Shown: piece after piece, positions 18,674 to 27,717 of the stretch
Numbering within the stretch: position 1 is the first letter of the stretch
How the letters are laid out: each line of letters opens with the position of its first letter
From: a virus
Virus record (IMG/VR): IMGVR_UViG_3300034073_004910
Coordinates: 1 to 64,000 of that record
Strand: one strand, 5' to 3'
DNA: 64,000 nucleotides
Translations under genes and position numbers: made by a program
The notes under the pieces: generated by a model
Told to the model about the DNA's origin: nothing
Databases searched by the model: none
What the model saw: the letters and a program-made list of their open reading frames with translations, nothing else

Positions 18674-19338
18674 CGATATTTAAGAAACATGTGTTTTTGA
18701 ATTAAATAGTCCCTAACAAAATCACTTCGAACAATATCTTCTACGTCAAGCTCAATAAAATCAAAACGATCCATTGTTTTAATAATGCTAACAAAATCTG
18801 CCAGTCCGTTTACTTTCAAATCTGACTGATAAAAGTCGCCGCACATCAAAATTCTACAGTTTTTGCCCACTCGCGTAATGATAGAGTCTAGCTCGTGAAA
18901 ACTCATGTTTTGAGTTTCATCTACTATAATAACTGTATCATTAAGAGTTAATCCTCGCAAATAAGAGGTTGTCATAAACTCGACAATTCCTTTATTTTTT
19001 AGAATTTCGTAAGCATCTCCGCGACCAAAAAGCTCATTACAAATATTGTGATAAGGAGTTTCGTAGATTTTTGACTTTTCTTTCTCTGATCCAGGTAAAA
19101 AGCCTATATCTCGTGTTGGAACAGCACTACGAATAAGAGTCACTCCGCCGTACTGGTCTTTCAATATATCGTCGAAGGCGAGATAGAGTGATATAAAGGT
19201 TTTTCCTGTACCTGCTGATCCGCACAGAACAAGATTATTTAAACTATCAAAAGCTTTTCTTTGATTATAAGTAAGTGGTTCAACTTCTTCCAACTGTAGA
19301 TTATTATCAATTAATGATCGTCTTTTGGGTTTTGCCAT
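18670..19338 (-). CDS. phoH: PhoH-like ATPase
   Basis: 222 residues from the ATG at 19338, which forms TAATG with the upstream stop. Walker A GSAGTGKT (40-47), then TLIRSAVPTRDIGFLPG and VDETQNMSF (Walker B) are the standard PhoH landmarks, close to the RNA helicase/ATPase domain of host PhoH. It is very common in marine phages; function unresolved, with RNA or nucleotide metabolism proposed. Confidence 0.94.
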   Translation of the reverse strand: MAKPKRRSLIDNNLQLEEVEPLTYNQRKAFDSLNNLVLCGSAGTGKTFISLYLAFDDILKDQYGGVTLIRSAVPTRDIGFLPGSEKEKSKIYETPYHNICNELFGRGDAYEILKNKGIVEFMTTSYLRGLTLNDTVIIVDETQNMSFHELDSIITRVGKNCRILMCGDFYQSDLKVNGLADFVSIIKTMDRFDFIELDVEDIVRSDFVRDYLIQKHMFLKYR

Positions 19339-19838
19339 TAAATTAACCTTCTTTTCTCGGGTTGTTTTTCTTCTGAAAAACTTAATACTTCCCATGGAAA
19401 CCTATCAAAAAAGATGATATTTGCCCAGAAATACCCCGCTGGTGGCGGTCTAGGTAGGATGAATACCTTAGACAAGCCTTTAACTTTAAGAGTAGAATAG
19501 TGGTCTTTATGCTCCACTCTATCTATTCTATACGACCGTATTTTACATGATTTTGTTTTTCTATATGTAAAAGCTTTTCCATTACTGTCTATAAAGTGCT
19601 TATACCCAGCACGAATCATAGAGAGAAAATCAAAGGCGCAGTCTCTAAGAGGGTAAAGTTCTTTAGAATTTACTCTAAGCCTTCTGACCCCCAAAGAGCT
19701 GCCTTCTACACTTTTATCGTCCACTATCTTATCTTCACAGTACAATATATTTTTATAAAATCTAAGCTCGTCTGAGCGAAGTTTAAATACTGGAAATCTA
19801 ACTTTTTTGATAGTGTCTTTCGTTACTTCAGGCAACAT
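19338..19838 (-). CDS. Hypothetical protein between phoH and DNA polymerase
   Basis: 166 residues from the ATG at 19838, which overlaps the polymerase stop by 11 bases; the longer open frame upstream is read inside the polymerase. It is basic, with a beta-rich centre and a proline stretch (LPRPPPAGYFW). No domain recognised. Its place in the replication operon suggests a DNA or RNA related role. Confidence 0.75.
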   Translation of the reverse strand: MLPEVTKDTIKKVRFPVFKLRSDELRFYKNILYCEDKIVDDKSVEGSSLGVRRLRVNSKELYPLRDCAFDFLSMIRAGYKHFIDSNGKAFTYRKTKSCKIRSYRIDRVEHKDHYSTLKVKGLSKVFILPRPPPAGYFWANIIFFDRFPWEVLSFSEEKQPEKRRLI

Positions 19839-22110
19839 TATAAACAATCGGATAAGCCTTTTCCAGCTTACCGAAAGAATAATCTTCCCCAATGTCAAAG
19901 CTGACGCCGATAGGAGCACCAGGAATTGACAATCCACGATCGCGCTGAATACAAGTCTGTACGATTGACTTATATTCTTCGACTTCCTCGTTAGGCACTT
20001 CAGCCAAAATCGAGTCATGTACTAGCGCGAAGATTTTTGCTTTCATTTTTTTACTTTTTAGTTCTTCGTGAGCCTCGAAAGCCCCGATGAGATTAATATC
20101 CGATGCTGGAGACTGTACCATAAAGTTAAGGCCAGAGCGAATTTCGTGCTCTACAATTCCATCGTTGTCAGAGCGTACATTCGGCAGTCTACGCTTACGC
20201 CCGAAGTGTGAGTAAATAAAAGCATTTGCTCGAATAAAATCTCGAGTACTGTCGATCCAATTCTTCAGACCATAGAAAGCATGAAAATACTCGTCAATAA
20301 TCTGAGAAGCTTCTTTCAACGTAATATTACCACCATCTTTTTGTACTTGTGACCAGATCTTGCGAGGGCCTGCTCCATACATAATACCGAAAGTAATGGC
20401 TTTGGCATACTGACGTTCTTGCTTGTATAGATTTTCTACTTCTTCCACAGGGCACGGCAGCTTAAACACTCGCTTAGCAATCGACGAGTGAAAGTTTCCT
20501 CCAGAGACAAAAACATCTTGAAGAGCGTTATCTTTTGCCAATACCGCAGCTACGTACACTTCGGCAGTTACAAGGTCCATAGAAACGATTTGATTTCCGG
20601 GGTTTGCCAGAATACAACCTTTTACTAGAGGATTATCTCTAGGGAACTGCTGTGCGTTAAGCTTACCGCTGGACGAAAGCCGACCAGAGGTAGTAACGTG
20701 TAGATTAAATCCAGTACGAATACGAGAATCCTTATCAAGCTGCGGCAAAATTTTATCAATGTAAGTGTTTTTAATTTTGCCCATTTTTCTAATCTTAAGC
20801 ACTAGCTCTGGAATCGGATGCTGCAAGCTCAGCTCTTTCAGAACTTCCGAGTCTGTAGAGTCTGCACCTTTTTCCGTTTTTTTGCCTGTAGGTGTAAGGC
20901 CCACATAATCAAACAAAAGTTCGCGAAGCTGCATAGTACTATTAGGATTAAACTCTCCATTGTGTGTATCCATGAAAGCCTGAACTGCATCATAATTTTG
21001 AAGCTGCTCTACGGCTTCATAAATTTCTGTTTGCAAAGTTTCTTGAGCAAGCAACAATCGTTTACGAGAAAAAGGAATGCCTGCATCTTGCATTTCGATA
21101 ACAAAAGCAGTAGCGGGGATCAAAATGTTGTAATAAACATTTTTAAACTTAGTGTTTTTGTTAATCAAAGCATTAAACTTTTTGTGCAAAATATAAGTTA
21201 CTAGCGCATCCATAGAAGCATAGACTTTGATAACGTCAAACGGAATCATGCCGAAGTGAAACTGATCTTTCAACACTCCGTTCTTTTTACGATAATCTTC
21301 CATCCAATCGTACATTGGCTTTTCGTAGTCTCCATAAGGAGTGTACTTGAGAGCTAACTGCTTCAAGCCGTGAGTACCAACCGTCTCATCAAGCACATAG
21401 TGCTGAAGCATAGTATCTTCGAACTTCGGAAACTTGAATCCGAACTGATAAGTAAAGTAGCCTATATCGAACTTAGCGTTATGAAAAACAACCGTTTTAG
21501 TATTGAACAGATGTTGAAGCCGTTGTTCGATCACTTCATCAATCACATCTGTACTTATGTATACGCCTTTTTCTCCGTCATAGCACATAGAGATGCCAAG
21601 CATATGGCCGTTGCGCGGGTAAAGATTGGTAGTCTCGGAGTCCAGAGCAATGAAGGTAGACGGATGAGCAATTGCTTCTTCAATATAAGCAAGAGCTTCG
21701 TCTCGATCTTCGATGCCTCGAGTAATCGAATCATCAACAGCAACTGCTTTAGTTTGTCCGCTAATAATACTAATGATATTGTCTCGAGACTCAAGCCATA
21801 TTTTCTCAACTTCTGGCTTGAATGCCAGCATTGCCGGATTGATTACAGGCAAAAATTTAGTATCAACTACTCGACCACTATACTCGGTTACAGATTTGAG
21901 ATTTGCTAGATACTTACAAGCTTCCGAGCCTACAAGAATAACCCATTCGTATTTATCAGCGTCAAGCTCAAGATCTACATTTTTCTTGAGAACTTTGGCT
22001 ACAGCAGGATCTGAGCACAAACTAAATTGCTCAAATTCAAATGCGTTATTGAAAAGGCGAGCGTAATTATTTCGGCTTGCTTTTGCTTCTACAATCGCTA
22101 CATTAGCCAT
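19828..22110 (-). CDS. DNA polymerase I family (family A) with 3'-5' exonuclease
   Basis: 760 residues. The first ~120 residues (VILVGSEACKYL to VINPAMLAFKPE) resemble a degenerate uracil-DNA-glycosylase-like fold. The exonuclease domain begins IALDSETTNLY with later NAKFDIGY. Polymerase motif A is VSMDLVTAEVYVAA, a variant of DYSQIELR that keeps Asp and Glu; motif B is RQYAKAITFGIMYGAG with Phe at the sugar-selectivity position; motif C is LVHDSILAEVP. It is the replicative polymerase, overlapping the primase by eight bases. Confidence 0.96.
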   Translation of the reverse strand: MANVAIVEAKASRNNYARLFNNAFEFEQFSLCSDPAVAKVLKKNVDLELDADKYEWVILVGSEACKYLANLKSVTEYSGRVVDTKFLPVINPAMLAFKPEVEKIWLESRDNIISIISGQTKAVAVDDSITRGIEDRDEALAYIEEAIAHPSTFIALDSETTNLYPRNGHMLGISMCYDGEKGVYISTDVIDEVIEQRLQHLFNTKTVVFHNAKFDIGYFTYQFGFKFPKFEDTMLQHYVLDETVGTHGLKQLALKYTPYGDYEKPMYDWMEDYRKKNGVLKDQFHFGMIPFDVIKVYASMDALVTYILHKKFNALINKNTKFKNVYYNILIPATAFVIEMQDAGIPFSRKRLLLAQETLQTEIYEAVEQLQNYDAVQAFMDTHNGEFNPNSTMQLRELLFDYVGLTPTGKKTEKGADSTDSEVLKELSLQHPIPELVLKIRKMGKIKNTYIDKILPQLDKDSRIRTGFNLHVTTSGRLSSSGKLNAQQFPRDNPLVKGCILANPGNQIVSMDLVTAEVYVAAVLAKDNALQDVFVSGGNFHSSIAKRVFKLPCPVEEVENLYKQERQYAKAITFGIMYGAGPRKIWSQVQKDGGNITLKEASQIIDEYFHAFYGLKNWIDSTRDFIRANAFIYSHFGRKRRLPNVRSDNDGIVEHEIRSGLNFMVQSPASDINLIGAFEAHEELKSKKMKAKIFALVHDSILAEVPNEEVEEYKSIVQTCIQRDRGLSIPGAPIGVSFDIGEDYSFGKLEKAYPIVYNVA

Positions 22111-22936
22111 AGAGAATCTCCTTCAGTTTTGATACTTGTTCTTTTGTTAACTCGCCGGGGTCTTTGTTGCCTTTTAGAGTTCGTATCGTTGCGTCGATAC
22201 CTACTTTTTCTGCGATTTCTTTTACTTTTTTGGCTCCCTCTGCTCCGGCAGTATCGCTGTCATAGAGAATATCTATTCCAGTTACACCTTGTACTTTCAG
22301 TAGATCAAAGGAGGACTCTTTCACTGTCGTAACGCCAAACGAAGTGACGGCATTTGTTAATCCTTTGTCGTGAAGATTAATCATATCAAAAATGCCTTCT
22401 ACTAGTATCACTCTACCTTGAATTGGCGTTACCGCGGGAAAAATCGGTAGTGATGCTCCGCCTGGATGTATATAGTATTTTTTACCCAAAGTGCCTGTAT
22501 CGTCTCGTCCAATGAAAGCTACTGTTCTACCTGTAATATCTGTAACTGGAAAAACTACTCGATTAATAAATTCTTTTTCTGCGCTTTTAAACGCGCCAAA
22601 CTTTCTATATGTTTCTGGCGAGATGCTACGCCAGTTTCCAATGTAAGCCATTGCGTCTTTTGGTAAGGAATAGCCGATACTTTGCTGTCGAATTTTATTT
22701 ATCTTTCTCTTTACCTTTTCACGCATTAATTCTAACCTATTTGGGGTGTGATTGTAAAGAAAAAAAATATTTCCCCTGAAGCCACATGACATACACTGAA
22801 ATATACCAAGTACTTTATCTATTCTCATACTTGGGTTCGAGTCATCGTGCTCGGGGTTCAAACACTTTACCAAATAGTCTTTGCCGCTGACGGTAAAAGC
22901 AATCTTTTTTGAATTAAGCAGTTCTTCTACATTCAT
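22103..22936 (-). CDS. DnaG-type primase
   Basis: 277 residues. An N-terminal zinc-binding domain (CLNPEHDD, then FQCMSCGFRG) precedes a TOPRIM domain with RVILVEGIFDM and IDILYDSDTAG metal-binding motifs. It is shorter than bacterial DnaG and lacks the C-terminal helicase-binding domain. The helicase is encoded upstream with a four-base overlap, so the two are probably made together. Confidence 0.93.
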   Translation of the reverse strand: MNVEELLNSKKIAFTVSGKDYLVKCLNPEHDDSNPSMRIDKVLGIFQCMSCGFRGNIFFLYNHTPNRLELMREKVKRKINKIRQQSIGYSLPKDAMAYIGNWRSISPETYRKFGAFKSAEKEFINRVVFPVTDITGRTVAFIGRDDTGTLGKKYYIHPGGASLPIFPAVTPIQGRVILVEGIFDMINLHDKGLTNAVTSFGVTTVKESSFDLLKVQGVTGIDILYDSDTAGAEGAKKVKEIAEKVGIDATIRTLKGNKDPGELTKEQVSKLKEILYG

Positions 22937-24285
22937 TCGTCATCATACACGGACTCGCCCGTGCCTTCTGTTGCTTTTTTATCTGCCGGATTTTTTGCCG
23001 ACTCTGGGCCAATCTTTAAAGTCTTCCAATCTACTGCTGATGTGAAGCCTTTAACTTCTCCGTTTCTCATTTTAACACAATTAAATGTGATACACCCATC
23101 TTCTGGGGCATGAGTATCCAGTGTAAACGCTGCATCTGCGGCGTCGAGAATACCTTTTGCAAAACGAGCCTCTCCAGTTGCATCGATCTGATAGGGTGCA
23201 ATAATAGGAACTTCATACTGCTGAGCCATGCTTTTCAATGCTTTACTAATCTCAATCTGTTCGGTCCAGTCATACTGACCGAACTTAGAATATTGATTAC
23301 CAGTTCGATACTTTACTTGGTTTAGATAGTCTACAATAATTGCTCGAGGACTGATAGATACAACTTTTTTATCAATTTCACTTCTAATTTTAGAAACAGA
23401 CAGCTCTGGATCGTAAACTACATCTAGTTGAACTTGCTTTAGCGGTTTACGAATCAATTGAGAGTGAAACTTATCAAAAGAGTTATGCTCTAGATAGTCA
23501 TCATATGCTTTTTCGCCCTCTTCAAATCTTTTTGCCCACCAGCCTGCAACTCGTCTCCATTCTGCAATAGATAGAGATTTATTTCGAATTGCAGCCATAT
23601 TAACATTTGTAGCAATCGCACAAATTCTTTGAAGAATCGATCTAGAATCCATTTCGATAGTGAAGTAGATTACAGACTTATCTTCTTCAAAGATGTTAGC
23701 TGCAATGTTTGCACAAGTAAGCGATTTACCGGCCCCGCGCCGGCCGCCAATGAGAATCAAATCTCGAGGAGAAAAACGCATCATAGCATCGTAGTCTGCA
23801 TTTAGACTCAGAGGTACGTTCTTAGCTAGCTCTTCTTCAGAATAGAAAAGATCAATGCGTCGCATATCATTTTCTGGCGTCTTGAGATCGACTTTAGACT
23901 CAACGTCCAGAACAATTGCTTGTAGATTTGAAAGGCTTTCTTCAGCATTATCAATAGCTACTGAAGTCTCTAAATACTTCTCGAGCTGAAGCATAATCTC
24001 AGCTTGAGTGTACTCGTTTTTTAGATATTCCAAAAGCTGAGAGCATGGAATATCAATATCTTCCGCTCTTTCAACTACAAAGATTTTTTCAAGAGTTTGA
24101 CGATCACGAACAGAGAGTTTTAGATCATCAAAGCTGGGGAGGGTAGAAAACTCATCTACATGGTTTTCTATTACGGAGTGAATTCTGCTGAATTCTTCAG
24201 GCAAGTAATGCTTTTGCAGACTAGCCCAGGTGTCCACATCACGATCAACAATAATTTTTTTGATGAGAACACTGGCTAAGTTCAA
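22933..24285 (-). CDS. DnaB-like replicative helicase
   Basis: 450 residues, RecA-fold hexameric helicase. Walker A is GGRRGAGKSLT, near residue 190, followed by YFTIEMDSRSI and Walker B AIIVDYLNQVK. An N-terminal helical domain and a C-terminal VKMRNGE arginine-finger region are present. Together with the primase and family A polymerase it completes a replisome. Confidence 0.94.
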   Translation of the reverse strand: MNLASVLIKKIIVDRDVDTWASLQKHYLPEEFSRIHSVIENHVDEFSTLPSFDDLKLSVRDRQTLEKIFVVERAEDIDIPCSQLLEYLKNEYTQAEIMLQLEKYLETSVAIDNAEESLSNLQAIVLDVESKVDLKTPENDMRRIDLFYSEEELAKNVPLSLNADYDAMMRFSPRDLILIGGRRGAGKSLTCANIAANIFEEDKSVIYFTIEMDSRSILQRICAIATNVNMAAIRNKSLSIAEWRRVAGWWAKRFEEGEKAYDDYLEHNSFDKFHSQLIRKPLKQVQLDVVYDPELSVSKIRSEIDKKVVSISPRAIIVDYLNQVKYRTGNQYSKFGQYDWTEQIEISKALKSMAQQYEVPIIAPYQIDATGEARFAKGILDAADAAFTLDTHAPEDGCITFNCVKMRNGEVKGFTSAVDWKTLKIGPESAKNPADKKATEGTGESVYDDE

Positions 24286-24311
24286 TTAACTCTCCTACAT
24301 TTTACAATGCA

Positions 24312-24349
24312 ACAAAAAGGAAGCGAGTAAAATAATCTACTCGCTTCCT
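24312..24349 (-). terminator. Intrinsic terminator after the HTH-array gene
   Basis: Minus-strand stem GGAAGCGAGTA / TACTCGCTTCC (11 bp) followed by five T. It lies between the tandem-HTH gene and the helicase. Confidence 0.85.
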
Positions 24350-24369
24350 CGTTTAAGAGTCAGACTGAC

Positions 24370-25098
24370 TTAGCCGGCGGCTTTTTCTTTCCGCGAAGCT
24401 CCATCATAGTTCGAGGCTACCAGGCCGCGACGCGTCAGCATCGTCTTAACGCCACGAACCGTCTTACCAAGACGCTCTGCAATATCTTCTACCGACATAC
24501 CGGTAATATCACCGAGCGAATCCATCGGGTCTGCCTGCGGAGGAACGCGATCCCGCTGAGCCGGAATCTTCTGAATCGTACCGATACGCAGAAGCGACAG
24601 AGCCTTACCGCGAACGCTATTAACTTCGCGCTTCAGGGCCTCAGCAATATCTTCCAGATATGCACCGTCGTTTACCAGCTTGATAAAGACTTGCTCTTCG
24701 CTGTCAGAATAGGTCTTAACGGTTTCCGGCTTCGGAGTGGGGCGAACGTGTTCGGTCAGCTCCAGAGAAAGAATTTTTCCCTGAATTTGCTTAGCGGTAA
24801 ACTCGCCATCCCCAAACTGCTCGGCGATCTCTCCGTAGGTGTACGTTCCAGAGTTGGCTTCTACGAACTCTGCCAGCTCTTGTGCTTGTTCATCGCTGAA
24901 CGCTTTGCGAACATTTGCCGAAGCAAGTTCGACTTCAAAACCCAGCTTACGCAGTTTGCTCGCGATCGAGCGTGCCGACGTTTCGAAGTGTTCGGCTGCT
25001 TGGGCTACGGTTGCTTGAGATACCGGATTTTCATCGCCAACAAAAGTTTGCAGATTTTCGGTACGCTCGTCAGTCCATTTCGGAAGTGCTTTACTCAT
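24370..25098 (-). CDS. DNA-binding protein with four tandem HTH-like units
   Basis: 242 residues built from about four degenerate ~55-residue units: WTDERTENL...ARSIASKLRKLG, FSDEQAQEL...AKQIQGKILSL, YSDSEEQVF...VNSVRGKALSLL and MSVEDIAERLGKTVRGVKTMLTRRG. Each ends in a recognition-helix-like segment similar to the KSIIAKL motif of the small paralogues at 50-59 kb. It is therefore probably the multi-unit member of a phage-specific DNA-binding family. It is followed by an intrinsic terminator, so it is the last gene of the ligase transcript. Confidence 0.8.
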   Translation of the reverse strand: MSKALPKWTDERTENLQTFVGDENPVSQATVAQAAEHFETSARSIASKLRKLGFEVELASANVRKAFSDEQAQELAEFVEANSGTYTYGEIAEQFGDGEFTAKQIQGKILSLELTEHVRPTPKPETVKTYSDSEEQVFIKLVNDGAYLEDIAEALKREVNSVRGKALSLLRIGTIQKIPAQRDRVPPQADPMDSLGDITGMSVEDIAERLGKTVRGVKTMLTRRGLVASNYDGASRKEKAAG

Positions 25099-25864
25099 TA
25101 CTATCTCCTAGAAATAATTTCAAATTTGTGATTACAGTTACGCCAGATTCTTTGGCTTTTTTGGTTTTTGCAGACTCTATTCCGCTTTCATTCACTAGAA
25201 TGGTTACGTCTTTTGTAAGACTATCTTTGACTATGTAACCTCGATCTTTCAAAGCTGCCGCTGCTTCTGCTTTAGTTTTGAACGAGGATAGTTTTCCTGA
25301 TATGCAGATTGTTCCCTTAATTACTTCAATTTTTGATTGTTTTTGTACTGAAAAAGAAAAGGGATAATTATCAATATTGTTTTTTGCAATCTGCCACCAG
25401 TTCATCAAATTTTTAGTAGCTATCGGACCAAGCCCAGCTTCTTTACAAGCAGCTTCAGACAATTCATTAATATTTGAAATTACTTTGCAAAGCTTAGCTG
25501 TAGCAGTTTCTCCGATTAGTGGAATACCAAACGCGGGAAGAACACTCTCAAGAGAAGCAGAAGCTGAAGTTTGAATTTCTTCAAACAACTTTCTGCCTAC
25601 AAGATCAGAGCCAAGAGCTTCCACGATAGTCACTAAATCCAGTTCGTAAATTTGTTCAATTGATTGTAAATTTAGTTTTTCTATTGTGGCTGGCCCGAGA
25701 CCCTTAATTTTAAGGCTTTTTGCCCAATGCTCGATACGCTTTGAATTTTTAGCATAGCAATCGGCATTTAAGCAGTACAGCAGATCGTTTTTCCACTCCA
25801 AGATGAAGCCACAACTTGGGCATACCGACGGAGCTTTGATTGCTCTTAGATTTGTGCTGGTCAT
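25091..25864 (-). CDS. NAD-dependent DNA ligase, C-terminal subunit (Zn finger, HhH, BRCT)
   Basis: 257 residues from the ATG at 25864; an ATG at 25879 would leave almost no leader after the promoter at 25891-25919. A four-Cys zinc finger (CPSC, then CLNADC) is followed by helix-hairpin-helix repeats (KGLGPATIEKL, GLGPIATKNL) and a BRCT domain from about residue 165. These are the domains missing from the adenylation-domain gene at 26.1-27.0 kb, so the ligase is split in two genes, as in phage T5. Confidence 0.9.
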   Translation of the reverse strand: MTSTNLRAIKAPSVCPSCGFILEWKNDLLYCLNADCYAKNSKRIEHWAKSLKIKGLGPATIEKLNLQSIEQIYELDLVTIVEALGSDLVGRKLFEEIQTSASASLESVLPAFGIPLIGETATAKLCKVISNINELSEAACKEAGLGPIATKNLMNWWQIAKNNIDNYPFSFSVQKQSKIEVIKGTICISGKLSSFKTKAEAAAALKDRGYIVKDSLTKDVTILVNESGIESAKTKKAKESGVTVITNLKLFLGDSNE

Positions 25865-25890
25865 GGGCTGCTCTCTCATCTTGAAGTACT

Positions 25891-25919
25891 ATTATAGGCT
25901 TCTTGGGGTAAAAAGTCAA
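25891..25919 (-). promoter_or_regulatory. Sigma70-like promoter (ligase C-terminal gene)
   Basis: TTGACT, 17 bases, TATAAT on the minus strand, starting four bases after the stop of the 50-residue ORF. Confidence 0.85.
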
Positions 25920-25922
25920 GAT

Positions 25923-26075
25923 TTATTTTTTTATTGGTACCGGGAGGAAATGACTCCATATATAATTCCGCAAATAGATACAAGCTCCCAGTAGTCCCCG
26001 CACATTTCTTTCAACACAATCGGATACGTACAAAAAACTATTATAGACAATAAAAATGATGACCACAACACTCAT
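25923..26075 (-). CDS. Small hydrophobic protein between the ligase halves
   Basis: 50 residues. The ATG overlaps the ligase stop as ATGA, which implies translational coupling. The first 16 residues (MSVVVIIFIVYNSFLY) form a likely membrane segment, and the rest is basic and aromatic. No family recognised. Confidence 0.55.
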   Translation of the reverse strand: MSVVVIIFIVYNSFLYVSDCVERNVRGLLGACIYLRNYIWSHFLPVPIKK

Positions 26076-27010
26076 GTTACTCTCTGAATTATTCTTGGTA
26101 TGATGTCTCCGCTTCGAATTACTCTTACTTGACAGCCCTCCTCTAGATTCAGTGCTTCGATATATTTCATGTTGTGTAATGTAGCTCGACTAACTGTCGC
26201 TCCGTCAATGTCTACTGGAGTCAGCACAGCTACGGGCGAAACTACTCCCGAACGCCCCACATTCCAAATAACTCTTTCTAGCGTTGTTACTACGCCTTCC
26301 TTTTGAGTCTTTAGAGCGTATGCTCCTCGAGGATGGTGAGCCGTATAGCCTAGTCTCTCAAAGTCCGCATTGTTATTCATTCGAACAACAAATCCGTCAG
26401 TCGGATAAATACTTACATCATTGTGCAAGACTGTATTAAATCCGTACTTAAACAGGTCTGCTAAATCATCTTCGTACTTAACATTTACATATGGAGTAAG
26501 CCCATAAGCATAAAAAGTCAGATTACGAGTTTTAAACTCATCTACAGACTTTAGATTAAGTGCGCCCGCAGCATAATTTCTAGCGTTCTCGATTGTCGCG
26601 GGAGCGACCACTTCGCCAGTAATTTGTACAATACCTTTTAGCGGTATCTGTTTCGGAATCGAAAGAGTACTTACTAGCGAAGTAATATCTTGCCCACGAG
26701 TACCGTCACCTCGAGTAAGAGCAAGCCAGAACTCACCTTCTACATAGAGAAGCGAGACGGCTGCTCCATCGAGTTTAACAGTAGTAACGCCTAGAATCTC
26801 TGCCCAAGGCCGCTCGTCTTCAGGGTACACTTTTTTGAGTGAATACATCTGATAGGCATGAGCGATTCCTTTCGGATGCTTATGCCCTACGGAAGCGTAA
26901 TTATATTGATCGACTAGAGCATCAAACTCTTCGTCGGAGAGAACTGGAGTGCCTTCATAGTACGCTTTAGAAACGTAATCAAGGTACTGTTTAATGCTTT
27001 CTAAGTTCAT
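26072..27010 (-). CDS. NAD-dependent DNA ligase, adenylation subunit
   Basis: 312 residues. The Ia-like start (DYVSKAYYEGTPVLSDEEFD) is followed by the nucleotidyl-lysine motif VKLDGAAVSLLY, TRGDGTRGQDIT, GEVVAP and a C-terminal OB-fold beginning (VRVIRSGDIIPRI). This is LigA truncated before the zinc finger. The remaining domains are encoded by the next gene, separated by a small ORF and a promoter. Confidence 0.93.
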   Translation of the reverse strand: MNLESIKQYLDYVSKAYYEGTPVLSDEEFDALVDQYNYASVGHKHPKGIAHAYQMYSLKKVYPEDERPWAEILGVTTVKLDGAAVSLLYVEGEFWLALTRGDGTRGQDITSLVSTLSIPKQIPLKGIVQITGEVVAPATIENARNYAAGALNLKSVDEFKTRNLTFYAYGLTPYVNVKYEDDLADLFKYGFNTVLHNDVSIYPTDGFVVRMNNNADFERLGYTAHHPRGAYALKTQKEGVVTTLERVIWNVGRSGVVSPVAVLTPVDIDGATVSRATLHNMKYIEALNLEEGCQVRVIRSGDIIPRIIQRVT

Positions 27011-27033
27011 AGCCTGCTTTCCAAATTTTATAT

Positions 27034-27062
27034 ATTATACAAAACTTAGAAAGAATAGTCAA
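27034..27062 (-). promoter_or_regulatory. Sigma70-like promoter (ligase adenylation gene)
   Basis: TTGACT, 17 bases, TATAAT on the minus strand, overlapping the end region of the PC4-like gene. Confidence 0.85.
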
Positions 27063-27065
27063 CAC

Positions 27066-27347
27066 TTATTTTTCGTATATCTCTTGTAGCAATTCTTTGA
27101 AATACTCGTTAATTATTTCTTTGCTTTCCGCAATAGAAAGAATCTCTGCTAGTCCTGCGAATAATTCTTTGCTGTTTTGTAGATCAAGAGCGAAAGAAAT
27201 ACCGGTGCCAGAAGGAAGCCATTCTTCGTCAAAACTTAAGTAGTACTTTCGTAGATGTAGATATTCGATTCCATTAAATTCGTTTACTACTAAACGTATT
27301 TGATGATGCTCTCCGTCCTCAATAATGCGTTGATATATATCAGTCAT
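27066..27347 (-). CDS. PC4/p15-like ssDNA-binding transcription cofactor
   Basis: 93 residues. The N-terminal half (IRLVVNEFNGIEYLHLRKYY, then LPSGTGISF) matches the beta-sheet core of PC4-like proteins, which bind single-stranded DNA as dimers. The helical tail would be the dimerisation helix. It sits in the replication block, where a single-strand-binding or transcription role is plausible. Confidence 0.72.
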   Translation of the reverse strand: MTDIYQRIIEDGEHHQIRLVVNEFNGIEYLHLRKYYLSFDEEWLPSGTGISFALDLQNSKELFAGLAEILSIAESKEIINEYFKELLQEIYEK

Positions 27348-27603
27348 TGTTGAGAATTGAGCTCAAAGGAGCTACACTAGTTATATTGTCAGGCGTCATA
27401 AGACGATAAGAGTCTGTATCCCAGCAAAACATGAGCACTGTGCTAGAGCTCTCTTTTGCTCGATTGTTTTTGCTTTGAATATACTCATTGTTGAAATCCA
27501 GCGTACAAACATTATACTTAACTTTATTGGAATTTGGGCTTCGATAAGTAATAATGGCGTCGCCATACTCGTTTAATAACTGTTTTAATTCTTCTTTTTT
27601 CAT
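27340..27603 (-). CDS. Hypothetical phage protein
   Basis: 87 residues, beta-rich (IITYRSPNSNKVKYNVCTLD), no recognised domain. It overlaps the PC4-like gene by eight bases and is probably translated with it. Confidence 0.75.
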   Translation of the reverse strand: MKKEELKQLLNEYGDAIITYRSPNSNKVKYNVCTLDFNNEYIQSKNNRAKESSSTVLMFCWDTDSYRLMTPDNITSVAPLSSILNND

Positions 27604-27670
27604 TCTACATTCCTTAGAAAGTATTGCAAAACTTATTTAGCAGGGACTTTCTTTGTTAGTTTCTGTAGAC

Positions 27671-27704
27671 GAAAAAAGACCGGGAAGGTGTTACCCTTCC
27701 CGGC
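27671..27704 (-). terminator. Intrinsic terminator
   Basis: Minus-strand stem CCGGGAAGG / CCTTCCCGG with a six-base loop, followed by TCTTTTTT. It ends the 27.7-28.2 kb transcript. Confidence 0.9.
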
Positions 27705-27717
27705 AATTTTAGAAGTA

